From: Pseudobdellovibrionaceae bacterium
Lineage (GTDB): Bacteria > Bdellovibrionota > Bdellovibrionia > Bdellovibrionales > Bdellovibrionaceae
Assembly (NCBI GenBank): GCA_019637915.1
Contig: JAHBUV010000001.1
Coordinates: 2,574,565-2,638,564 of the forward strand
Reading direction: 5' to 3'
Length of the DNA stretch: 64,000 bases
Positions within the stretch are counted from its first letter, which is position 1, and the number at the start of each line of letters is the position of its first letter. The notes beneath the pieces were generated by a model. That model saw only the letters and a program-made list of their open reading frames with translations, did no database searches and was not told where the DNA came from. Position numbers and translations under genes: made by a program. This document shows positions 32,877 to 40,901 of the stretch, piece after piece.

Positions 32877-35243
32877 ATGAAACACGATCACGGACAGAGT
32901 CATGGCCATCATCACGCTGAAAAGGGCGATTCCAGCACCTCACTCGTCACCGATCCCGTGTGCGGGATGAGGATCGACCCCCGGACGGCCAAGGGCGGCC
33001 GGAGCCGTTTCGAGGGCCGGGACTATTCTTTCTGCAGTCCCCGTTGCAAAACGAAGTTTGAGAGCGATCCCCGCGCCTACCTCCATCGGGACGATTCAGC
33101 ACCGTTGTTGCCCGCGGCAGACGAGGCGCGCGTCTACACTTGCCCTATGCACCCGGAGATCCGGCGAAAAGGCCCGGGTCATTGCCCTCTTTGCGGCATG
33201 GCGCTAGAACCGGAAGAGGTGTCGGCGGAGGAGGGGGAGAATCCCGAGCTCGCGGACATGACGAGACGTCTGCGGGTCAGCGTGGCTTTGAGTCTCCCGC
33301 TTCTGATATTGGCCATGTCCGACCTGATTCCCGGGCAGCCGGTGCAGCACGCGATGCCGTGGTGGTTGTACGCGGGGATTCAGTTTTTGCTCGCGACCCC
33401 GGTGGTCTTGTGGGCGGGGTTGCCGTTTTTCGAGCGGGGTTGGGCCTCGCTGAAGACCCGTCATCTGAATATGTTCACCTTGATCGCGATCGGGACCGGT
33501 ATCGCCTATGTCGACAGCGTTTTCACGACGTTCTTCCCGCATTTTTTCCCGGAGGACATGCGCGCTCACGGGGGGATGGCGCCGCTTTACTACGAGGCGG
33601 CCGCGGTCATCACGACCCTGGTGCTGGTGGGGCAGGTGCTGGAGCTTCGCGCCCGCAGTCAGACGGGAAACGCCATCCGCGCCCTTTTAGGACTGGCGCC
33701 GAAGACCGCCCGCAGGATCGCGTCGGACGGTCATGAGGAGGACATTCCGATCGAGCACGTGCGGGTGGGCGATCGTCTGCGCGTGCGCCCGGGGGAGAAA
33801 ATTCCCGTCGACGGGCAGGTCGTGGAGGGGCGGAGCTCCGTGGACGAGAGCATGATTTCCGGCGAACCGATCGCGGTCGAAAAGAGCATTGGGAGCAAGG
33901 TGACGGGCGCCACGGTGAACGGCTCCGGCGGTTTGATCATGGAGGCCACGCGGGTCGGCAAGGACACTCTGCTGTCGCAGATCGTGAAAATGGTTTCCCA
34001 GGCCCAGAGAAGCCGCGCTCCGATCCAGAAGCTGGCGGATCTCGTGTCGTCGTACTTTGTTCCCGCCGTGGTGATGATCGCGATCGCGACGGCCATCGTC
34101 TGGGCGTTCTTCGGGCCACCGCCGGCGCTGACGTACGCGCTGGTCAATTCAGTCGCGGTTCTCATCATCGCCTGCCCCTGCGCTTTGGGGCTGGCGACCC
34201 CCATGTCGATCATGGTGGGGACGGGGAAGGGGGCCACTCACGGCGTGCTGATCAAAAACGCGGAGGCCCTGGATGCGCTGGAGAAGATCACGACGCTGGT
34301 CGTGGACAAGACCGGCACCTTGACGGTCGGCAAGCCGAAGCTCACGTCGGTCCAGGCGATCGGCGGATTCCCGGAGGCTCAGCTTCTGGCTTTCGCCGCC
34401 GCCCTGGAAAAATCCAGCGAGCATCCGCTGGCCGAAGCCATCGTCGCCGGAGCCCGGGAGAGGAGCCTGCAGATCCCGGGAGTGGAGGAATTCGAATCGC
34501 TGACCGGGCGGGGTCTCAAAGGAAAAGTGCAGGGCCATGAAGTCCTCATCGGCAACAGGAGGCTTCTGGAGGAGCGGGGGATCGATCCGTCCCAGCTTTC
34601 GATGATGGCTCAAGAGCTTCAACAAACGGGACATGGAGCGATGCTGGCGGCCATCGATGGAAAGCCCGCCGGCATCCTGGCGGTGAAGGATCCGATGAAG
34701 GACACGACCAGGGCGGCGATCGATTATTTCCACTCGAAGGGCGTGAAGGTCATCATGCTCACGGGGGACAACCGGCTGACGGCCCAGGCGGTCGCCCGCG
34801 AAGCCGGCATCGATCAATTCGAGGCCGAGGTGCTGCCGGAGCAAAAAAACCAGGTCATCCGGAACCTGCAAGCGAAGGGCGAGCTGGTCGCGATGGCCGG
34901 TGACGGCATCAACGACGCGCCGGCCCTGGCGCAAGCGAACGTCGGCCTGGCCATGGGCACCGGAACGGACGTCGCCATCGAGAGCGCGGGCGTGACCCTC
35001 GTGCAGGGCGACCTCATGGGCATCGTCAAAGCCCACCGCTTGAGCCAGGAGACGATGAAGAACATCCGGCAGAATCTCTTCTTCGCATTCATCTACAACA
35101 TGGCCGGAGTCCCGATCGCGGCCGGGGTGCTCTATCCCTTCTTCGGCGTTCTTCTGAATCCCATGTTCGCCAGCCTGGCAATGAGCCTGAGCTCGGTCTC
35201 GGTGATCGGGAACGCCCTGAGGTTGAGGCGAGTGAAGCTGTGA
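32877..35243 (+). CDS. Copper-translocating P1B-type ATPase with YHS and HMBD domains
   Basis: Exports copper across the inner membrane. Order: His-rich tail ([11 protein letters not shown]), YHS-like domain (DPVCGM, about 24 to 70, with CSPRC), heavy-metal-binding YTCPMHP...GHCPLCGM (about 86 to 110), transmembrane part with the CPC motif ([13 protein letters not shown]), phosphorylation site DKTGTLT, and [10 protein letters not shown]. No HMA domain, so CopB-like rather than CopA-like. 788 residues from ATG 32877; GTG 32862 also lies in frame but falls inside the spacer of the promoter. High GC, like the core genome. Confidence 0.93.
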   Translation: MKHDHGQSHGHHHAEKGDSSTSLVTDPVCGMRIDPRTAKGGRSRFEGRDYSFCSPRCKTKFESDPRAYLHRDDSAPLLPAADEARVYTCPMHPEIRRKGPGHCPLCGMALEPEEVSAEEGENPELADMTRRLRVSVALSLPLLILAMSDLIPGQPVQHAMPWWLYAGIQFLLATPVVLWAGLPFFERGWASLKTRHLNMFTLIAIGTGIAYVDSVFTTFFPHFFPEDMRAHGGMAPLYYEAAAVITTLVLVGQVLELRARSQTGNAIRALLGLAPKTARRIASDGHEEDIPIEHVRVGDRLRVRPGEKIPVDGQVVEGRSSVDESMISGEPIAVEKSIGSKVTGATVNGSGGLIMEATRVGKDTLLSQIVKMVSQAQRSRAPIQKLADLVSSYFVPAVVMIAIATAIVWAFFGPPPALTYALVNSVAVLIIACPCALGLATPMSIMVGTGKGATHGVLIKNAEALDALEKITTLVVDKTGTLTVGKPKLTSVQAIGGFPEAQLLAFAAALEKSSEHPLAEAIVAGARERSLQIPGVEEFESLTGRGLKGKVQGHEVLIGNRRLLEERGIDPSQLSMMAQELQQTGHGAMLAAIDGKPAGILAVKDPMKDTTRAAIDYFHSKGVKVIMLTGDNRLTAQAVAREAGIDQFEAEVLPEQKNQVIRNLQAKGELVAMAGDGINDAPALAQANVGLAMGTGTDVAIESAGVTLVQGDLMGIVKAHRLSQETMKNIRQNLFFAFIYNMAGVPIAAGVLYPFFGVLLNPMFASLAMSLSSVSVIGNALRLRRVKL

Positions 35244-35513
35244 AGGGCGCGGATGGCGAGGGTGGAATGAGTGGTTTGTTGAGTTGATTCCAAACTGGTC
35301 GGGGCAACTTCAGCTCAATAAAATCATGAGCTTAGCCGGTTATGGAAGGGAACGGCAGGGTTCCGAAAAATGGGTTGCGCAAGAGGGGCGCTACGAGCGC
35401 GAGGCTGATCCTCCAGGCAATTCGAGCTAAAATCCGGCACACTGAAAATACCCAGCGAGCTAACGACATTTGGTTTTGGACATTGAAAACACAAGGCAGT
35501 AAACCTGTTGAAA

Positions 35514-35912
35514 ATGAATTTGAAGTTTTTAGTCTTCATTATTTGTACAGTTTTGCTCATGAGCTGCGATGCTCATTTGCGGGTTCGAAAAGAACTTCCA
35601 ATTACAAATTCCTTTTCTGAGGGATGTCTTCAAGATGCAATTCACGACGAGCTACAGAATGGTCGAATCGAAGCACGCACTTCTAACGGTTTAAAATATT
35701 GGGCTGTTTCGTCAGACGTTTGTTCTTTTGATGTCGAGCTAGAGGATCATTTGAGCCAGAGCGGGCCTGCGAAGATACTCATTCTATCTAAGTCAGTCAT
35801 CACCGATGGATTCAATCGTACTGCTGGAAACAAAGAAATTTCTGCAAGCGAGAATTGTATTGAGAGGCTAAAGCCAGTGATTGAAGCAAAGTGTTCTTCT
35901 CTGGTCAGATGA
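35514..35912 (+). CDS. Small lipoprotein at the island border
   Basis: 132 residues from ATG 35514, lipobox LMSC (Cys18). TTG 35508 is an alternative start. Four cysteines in the body. No recognised domain. This is the first gene with clearly AT-rich codon use; the 270 bases before it, after the ATPase stop, hold no gene I can support. Confidence 0.72.
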   Translation: MNLKFLVFIICTVLLMSCDAHLRVRKELPITNSFSEGCLQDAIHDELQNGRIEARTSNGLKYWAVSSDVCSFDVELEDHLSQSGPAKILILSKSVITDGFNRTAGNKEISASENCIERLKPVIEAKCSSLVR

Positions 35913-36800
35913 CACTTGTTTGACCTGAGTTGCTCTCATTTTAAAGCGCCGAAAATCCGATCTGAATCATTTTTCCGATTCAGATCGGAGAACGGCTTTC
36001 ATATGTGGTTTTGATCACCACTGATTTCTGAAGCGCTTCTTTTTTTTGCCGTCTCGAGCTTCGCTGCGCTACTTCTGCCCATATAGGGACTTATCACTTA
36101 TGCGCAGGTTTATGGTTGGAGCTCTCACCCTCCAGGCGTGGCGTTCCGCTCGAGTCTTCTGGCCTTCGTTTCTCGAGTGGCCGTTCGATGAATATCCGTC
36201 TCCTCCTTAAAATTTACCGCTGAGCCCCGGCGAGTGTCGTCTCTCCTTCGGGCGAGTATCCGATGCTTTTATTTCACAGTCCACTCGCGCCAGTTACTCT
36301 GATCACAAAGGCGCAGTAAAGAGGTCTTGCCGTTTTGAGAAAAAGAAATTCGACATCGGGGACAACGCCCCTGGTATTTTATTGCCGAAATTAAATTGAG
36401 CTAAACTTCTGACCCGAAAATTTGTTTTAAAATCTGCGCTTGTGAAGCGCACTTCGTCTGATTAAAGGAATCACGAGCTCAGATGCATATGATTTTCATC
36501 GTTTCACAAGGCTCAAGAATTGAAGCGAATTTTCAGGAAGAGTCGCCCTGTCGTGAGGATTTTTATCCGTCAAATCATCTATAAAATCGAATAGTTAAAT
36601 ATGAAATTGCTCTTGAAGGCGGTCAGCAAACACTTCAAAATCAACCACTGACAGAAATTTTCACCGTAGCCTTACGGCTGCGAGCGGCGGGGAATTTCTT
36701 TTAACCAGCATCAATTTAAAATTTGAGATTTTCGGAGTCGATTGCAATTCGTTCTGGCTGACGAACCGCGAGCGAACAAAACTGGCGGTGTAAGGGGAGT
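35913..36800. other. Non-coding stretch with inverted repeats
   Basis: No gene with credible composition on either strand across 888 bases. It holds a 12-bp dyad at 35957 to 35988 and a compound hairpin near 36655 to 36697 (GAAATT/AATTTC outside CGTAGCC/GGCTGCG). The segment 36040 to 36300 is moderately GC-rich with short pyrimidine runs. It may be a degenerate remnant at the element edge. Confidence 0.5.
35957..35988. repeat. 12-bp inverted repeat
   Basis: CCGATCTGAATC (35957 to 35968), 8-base loop, GATTCAGATCGG (35977 to 35988), perfect. On the minus strand it is followed by ATTTTCGG. Confidence 0.85.
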
Positions 36801-37628
36801 CTATTTCGAAGGACCTCTGCGGATCGGCTCAAGCTTCAAGCCCATTGCCTCATAGCTCTTGACGACCAACCGCCGCAGTTCATGAATACCCTCTGAAATC
36901 ATTTTAGCACCCTCGCGCAACCCAGCCATCATTGCCTCGATTTCAGTCTCTCCAAGTTGTTCTACCATCTCTTTTGGAAGAACTACCTTTTCACACGAGT
37001 CTGAGATGCCGACCGAAAATGAGTGCAGGAGTTCTCTTAGCTGCTTCAACCCATTTTCAGTCGCAGTCTTCGGCGTAATAACAAGCGCAATATTAGAGAA
37101 AATCGGCACACCATAGCTAAATGTGAACCCAGTTTCACAACCAGCATCTTCAATAGGAAACGAGAAAAATCCCGTAGCGGGAAAACACAATACTCTTCCG
37201 TCCGGAACTTTGAAGAGCCTAAGGTCATGCGTTTCCATTCGAACTCTAACAATTTGATCCAAAAAATCTTCACCCTTTTTCAGAACTTCATCTAGGGCAG
37301 AAGTCGCATCCTTGGGATCATTGAGCTTTGCGTATCTTGGAGCTTGGAGCAGAAAATACAAATGCAAAGCCCTGAAGGTCTTCCAATACCCAATCTTTAG
37401 CGCATCCTGACCGCTCAGGAGATCTTTCTTAAATTTCGCGAGCGGCTGGTCAATTAGCTTATTGAGAAGCCCTTCAACCTCTTCGGTATTGATGTCTTCT
37501 TCCGCGAATAGCTTTTTTGAGTCACCTTCGCAAACTTTACCGATAGAATAATCGAAATATTTTAAACGCCGTTGTTCGTTAATTTCCCAGGGTTCAGTCA
37601 ATGATCGAATTACAAAATGGCAGTTCAT
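36801..37628 (-). CDS. DUF4238-like protein
   Basis: 275 residues, starting MNCHFVIRSLTEPWEI; GGAG lies eight bases before the ATG on the minus strand. The N-terminus, the acidic 40 to 60 segment with EEVEGLLNKLIDQPLAKF and the central FFSFPIEDAGCETGFTFSYGV resemble the DUF4238 family, whose N-terminal His is usual but whose function is unsettled; such genes are common in mobile islands and often sit near defence genes. By-eye assignment only. Isolated gene. Confidence 0.75.
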   Translation of the reverse strand: MNCHFVIRSLTEPWEINEQRRLKYFDYSIGKVCEGDSKKLFAEEDINTEEVEGLLNKLIDQPLAKFKKDLLSGQDALKIGYWKTFRALHLYFLLQAPRYAKLNDPKDATSALDEVLKKGEDFLDQIVRVRMETHDLRLFKVPDGRVLCFPATGFFSFPIEDAGCETGFTFSYGVPIFSNIALVITPKTATENGLKQLRELLHSFSVGISDSCEKVVLPKEMVEQLGETEIEAMMAGLREGAKMISEGIHELRRLVVKSYEAMGLKLEPIRRGPSK

Positions 37629-37863
37629 ATTTCGGACTCCAAATTTAGATCATTGCATCTGGACACTCGTATGCAATCTTGTCAAAGGACTCTTACACTG
37701 TGCTACGGTTTATCTGACGGAATTTTTTTAGAATGACTCCCTGTTGATCCATAAAAACCTCTCTTGTTCGTGAGTTAGAAAAGAAAATCCGAACGCTCGA
37801 CAAAATCCGCGCGAACTGACGGATTTCCGAACGAATGACAAAGTTGCTTGAGAGAAGCTTCCG

Positions 37864-37894
37864 TGGCAGGGAAATGGCAGGGAAATGGCAGGGA
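37864..37894. repeat. 11-bp tandem repeat, 2.8 copies
   Basis: TGGCAGGGAAA at 37864, 37875 and, truncated after TGGCAGGGA, at 37886. It lies in a gene-free stretch (37629 to 38005) just before recombinase remains; such short arrays can be integrase arm sites. Confidence 0.7.
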
Positions 37895-38128
37895 TCTTAG
37901 GGGACGTAGAGTGACATTCTCAAACGGTCGAAAATAGACTCTGAGTTATTTTAACTACTTAGAACTTCGGAACTTTTGCGATTCTGCTAACTATTCGAAG
38001 AATAAACTGGTCGCCCAACCCCGGCGACTGCTAGGTTAACCCAACCTCTAGACATTATTAAACTATTTCATCTCGGGCCACAAGGAATTTTTGAAAAAGC
38101 GGCTCCTTTATACAGATCCGGCAGCTCT

Positions 38129-38512
38129 TTGCGCGAGCTTGCAAGAGAGCTGCAAATCCCACAGACCACACTTCGCAAGACCCTGTTGGATGGCGGGATG
38201 GACCTGCGACCAAGCAACCGAGTCCGCAATTCTCTTCCTACCAATATTAAGCGCCCTCATATCGGTGTCTCACCGTATGGGTATTGCATCATCCGGGGTA
38301 GCTTGGTTGAGGTTCCCAAAGAGCAAGAAGTCATCCGGCTTGTCCTCAAGCTCCGGTCCGAAAACAAGACCCTTTCCGCCATTGCGGAACATCTAAATAA
38401 GCACCGAGTGAAGCCTCGCAACGCAAAGCGCTGGGATCACTCAACAGTCAACTCGATCATAAAACGTAACATCAAAAAGCAATCTAAGGAGGACCATTAT
38501 GATTCCAAATAA
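38129..38512 (+). CDS. Recombinase-domain fragment (serine recombinase C-terminal half)
   Basis: 127 residues with the Pfam Recombinase pattern of large serine recombinases: SPYGY-IIRG-LVEVPKEQEVIRLVLKLR--N-TLSAIAEHLN, then a DNA-binding tail. The catalytic resolvase domain is absent. The frame is open back to 38006 and its translation (GPQGIFEKAAPLYRSG) continues the helix-turn-helix region, but there is no ATG, GTG or TTG before 38129. So this is either 5'-truncated or starts at a rare codon. The 380 bases upstream of 38006 hold no gene. Confidence 0.6.
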   Translation: MRELARELQIPQTTLRKTLLDGGMDLRPSNRVRNSLPTNIKRPHIGVSPYGYCIIRGSLVEVPKEQEVIRLVLKLRSENKTLSAIAEHLNKHRVKPRNAKRWDHSTVNSIIKRNIKKQSKEDHYDSK

Positions 38513-38735
38513 ACTTATCCAAGCCGCAGTCGCCGCAGCTCTTGTTGCCGCCGCAACCGGACAGCTACCGAAGTTCATCCAGACCGTACGTGTAGCGCAG
38601 TATCAGCTTCTCAAGGACTCGCAAGCGTCTAAGTGGGGCAAACCCTTACTCCTACCAATCAAGAAATAGCGAGCATTTGCTCGACCATTAAAAGGTTTAG
38701 AGTCATTGCACACTTGGCAGTCATGTCTAGCATAA
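38499..38735 (+). CDS. Small ORF with strong ribosome site
   Basis: 78 codons from ATG 38499 with AAGGAGG seven bases upstream; it overlaps the recombinase-domain gene by 14 bases. The product begins MIPNKLIQAAVAAALVAAATGQ, a short hydrophobic Ala-rich helix, followed by a basic tail. No homology recognised. The last third overlaps the candidate crcB promoter, so only the first 50 codons are well supported. Confidence 0.45.
38706..38733 (+). promoter_or_regulatory. Possible crcB promoter
   Basis: TTGCAC (38706 to 38711), 16-base spacer, TAGCAT (38728 to 38733), about 12 to 15 bases before the riboswitch 5' end. Confidence 0.45.
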
Positions 38736-38747
38736 ACTATTCTAAAC

Positions 38748-38799
38748 ATAGGCAATGGAGTCTGCCTTGTAACCGCCAGAGTGGCTGATGACTCCTACT
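38748..38799 (+). promoter_or_regulatory. Fluoride riboswitch (crcB motif)
   Basis: Conserved blocks in order: TAGGCAATGGAGTCTGCC, AACCGCC, and GGCTGATGACTCCTAC, the diagnostic 3' part of the fluoride aptamer. It lies 32 bases before the crcB/fluC start, the usual arrangement, so fluoride would switch on the channel gene. No separate strong terminator hairpin is seen, which favours control of translation or a weak expression platform. Confidence 0.9.
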
Positions 38800-38831
38800 G
38801 AATTTCAGAATTCCTTTCAGTGGGAGGCCTC

Positions 38832-39197
38832 GTGCTTTTAAATATCCTTCTTGTGGGCGCTGGCGGTTTTATCGGGTCCGTGGCTCGCTATCTCATCTAT
38901 CTTTTCATGAAGCCCCAAAATTCCACATTTCCAGTGGGTACGTTGACAGTCAACGTCGTGGGCTGTTTTCTGATCGGACTATTAGCTGCCTATGCGGAAA
39001 GGAGTCTGCCTGCGCGTTCTTCACTGATGCTCTTTCTTTCTACTGGATTGCTAGGCGGCTTCACCACCTTTTCAGCTTTTGGACTTGAGACGGTCACCAT
39101 GATCCGAGACCGTCAGCTCACTTCGGCAATCACTTATGTATTCTTGAGTCTTCTCCTGGGATTGAGTGCCGTCTTTCTAGGAAAATTTCTTTCCTGA
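38832..39197 (+). CDS. crcB: Fluoride ion channel CrcB/FluC
   Basis: 121 residues, four hydrophobic segments, starting VLLNILLVGAGGFIGSVARY. The family signature GFTTFSAF is at about residues 73 to 80 and NVVGCFLIG carries the pore Asn. Dimers expel fluoride passively. GTG 38832 is chosen because GGGAGG is five bases upstream; GTG 38820 would leave no ribosome site. Controlled by the riboswitch above. Confidence 0.95.
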   Translation: MLLNILLVGAGGFIGSVARYLIYLFMKPQNSTFPVGTLTVNVVGCFLIGLLAAYAERSLPARSSLMLFLSTGLLGGFTTFSAFGLETVTMIRDRQLTSAITYVFLSLLLGLSAVFLGKFLS

Positions 39198-39245
39198 CTC
39201 CTGTTCTACGGAGGAAGAGTGCGAAAACTCTCGAAGACTTAAGTA

Positions 39246-39896
39246 CTAGCGCTCGAAACGACATTCGACAGGGATGAAATCGGCTCCAGGGCGATATTTG
39301 TAGAATCGGGCATTTTGAATTTGGTGGTGTTCGTTAGTGTCAAATATTAGCTTGGTGGCCAGCTCACTGTCACTCGAACTGTAAAAGAACGATCTGCCAT
39401 TTCGTTTTAGACCCAGGTCTCCAATGGAGTTGACGTATGCGGTTCCTTTATAAGATCCGTTCGCGTACTCGTAGCGAATTGTGCTGTACCTGTTTTTCCT
39501 GACTTCAACCTCAATATTTATTTTCGGACTTTTTCCGTAAGCGCCAGTACAGAAAACGGTATTTGCGGACGATGGTGGTACTTGTTGAACTTTACTGAGC
39601 CAAATAATCACGAGATCACCGTCATCATTCTGATCAGCAGAGAACTTCACTTGATCTCCAATTTGAATGCCCTGCAAAAGCTGTTCATCATCAACAAGAA
39701 ATGGCATCGTCATGCCGGGCATACCTAGGTTAGGAATAGCTTCGTGTTTAAGTGTGACCTGTTTATTGGCTACATCTATTCTTTTTACGATTCCATTCAC
39801 TACCGGGTATCCTGCCGGAGGCGCGCTTGATAATTCATTGGCAGAGGCCGAAAGGCCCAAGAAACTGAGTGTGATTGCTAAGACCAACTTTCTCAT
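39246..39896 (-). CDS. Periplasmic copper-binding protein with CusF-like domain
   Basis: 216 residues with a signal peptide (about 1 to 19). The CusF-type OB fold spans about 33 to 105: His51 and the Met pair of GMPGMTMPF (Met62, Met64) match the spacing of the CusF copper ligands, but the position of the CusF tryptophan is taken by Met59. The C-terminal 110 residues are unique, with two cysteines. GGGGGG lies upstream of the ATG. Last gene of the cueR-led operon; likely a periplasmic copper chaperone. Confidence 0.82.
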   Translation of the reverse strand: MRKLVLAITLSFLGLSASANELSSAPPAGYPVVNGIVKRIDVANKQVTLKHEAIPNLGMPGMTMPFLVDDEQLLQGIQIGDQVKFSADQNDDGDLVIIWLSKVQQVPPSSANTVFCTGAYGKSPKINIEVEVRKNRYSTIRYEYANGSYKGTAYVNSIGDLGLKRNGRSFFYSSSDSELATKLIFDTNEHHQIQNARFYKYRPGADFIPVECRFER

Positions 39897-39918
39897 GGAT
39901 TGTCCCCCCAACGTGAGT

Positions 39919-40332
39919 TTAATGACCACTATGATTTTCGTGAGAATCTTGAGATTTCGGCGAGCTATGTAGGCTCGAATCTTTCATGTATTTCTCAAAA
40001 TTTTTCTTGCTCTCAAAATACAAAACATTTCCAGCTGCGTTTGCGGCGATGACCGCAGTCGCTTTATCCACGGATTTTTTTGATACAGGATCGGTAGCTG
40101 TGCGAGCTTTTTTATCCTCAGTCAGTGTCTGCTTGCAGTTGTCACAGCAGCCATAATACGTCTTTCCGTCAACTTTGACGGGAATTTGTGGTCTGGCAAA
40201 ATGCGCTTCGGTGACCATACAAACTGTCTGATTGGGCACAATCTTCCAACTCATATCGTGGCCCTCATGAGCGGATTGAGCAAAACTAGTTGCTGAGATC
40301 ATGACCGAAAATAGAAGTGCTATCATTTTCAT
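39919..40332 (-). CDS. Exported TRASH/YHS-type metal-binding protein
   Basis: 137 residues with a signal peptide ending SFAQS and His-rich ends (HEGHD and HENHSGH). The core VDGKTYYGCCDNCKQ and DPVSKKSVDKA resembles TRASH/YHS domains that bind copper through cysteines. Five bases after the haem-binding gene and 22 before the CusF-like gene. Likely periplasmic copper sequestration. Confidence 0.8.
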   Translation of the reverse strand: MKMIALLFSVMISATSFAQSAHEGHDMSWKIVPNQTVCMVTEAHFARPQIPVKVDGKTYYGCCDNCKQTLTEDKKARTATDPVSKKSVDKATAVIAANAAGNVLYFESKKNFEKYMKDSSLHSSPKSQDSHENHSGH

Positions 40333-40337
40333 ACTTT

Positions 40338-40877
40338 TTACTTCTCCTCTTTTACATTGTTGATTTTCTCTATACTGGACTTAACCCAATTTTGAATTGC
40401 ATGTATCTCTTCAGTCTTAATCCTCGAAGACCAATGCAAAAGTTGGTATCTTAAAGGCGGCATTGTACCTTGTTGGATAGAATCTCGAATTGCGATCAAA
40501 TCCTGTTCAGGTGTGCCGTGCCCGCGAAAAGGAAAATTGTTCGACATATCAAGATGGTTTTTAGATTCTTTTATGTCGTAATCGATAAGTTTCTTAGCCC
40601 CAGGCAGGGAATAGTACCAAGGGTACTGCGTATCCGATCCATGGCAATTCATGCAGCTTCTTTGAAAAATTGGTTTGATCGTTTGAAGGTACTCGTTGTT
40701 AATCGCTTTGAGCGCAGGGATTTCATTTGTAGAGAGAGTGTTACTAACAATCTCCTTATCGATATGATCCTCTCCCTTGTGCGCATGAAGAATACCCGCA
40801 TAGGCGGAAAAGAAAGTCAGGGCTAAAATAGCCCAAACCTTCTTCTTATCTTTCGGATGTCGATCCAGAGAACCCAA
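40338..40877 (-). CDS. Haem-binding-domain cytochrome c-like protein
   Basis: 179 residues, one N-terminal membrane segment or signal, and a single CMNCHG haem c motif in the context IKPIFQRSCMNCHGSDTQYPWYY, characteristic of the Haem_bd family; His/Asp-rich NHLDMSNNFPF follows. Located between the multicopper oxidase and TRASH genes (24 and 5 bases). It could pass electrons to or from the oxidase; this is inference from the operon. Confidence 0.85.
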   Translation of the reverse strand: MGSLDRHPKDKKKVWAILALTFFSAYAGILHAHKGEDHIDKEIVSNTLSTNEIPALKAINNEYLQTIKPIFQRSCMNCHGSDTQYPWYYSLPGAKKLIDYDIKESKNHLDMSNNFPFRGHGTPEQDLIAIRDSIQQGTMPPLRYQLLHWSSRIKTEEIHAIQNWVKSSIEKINNVKEEK

Positions 40878-40901
40878 GCTTAACTCCCAATTCCTTACTT
40901 T

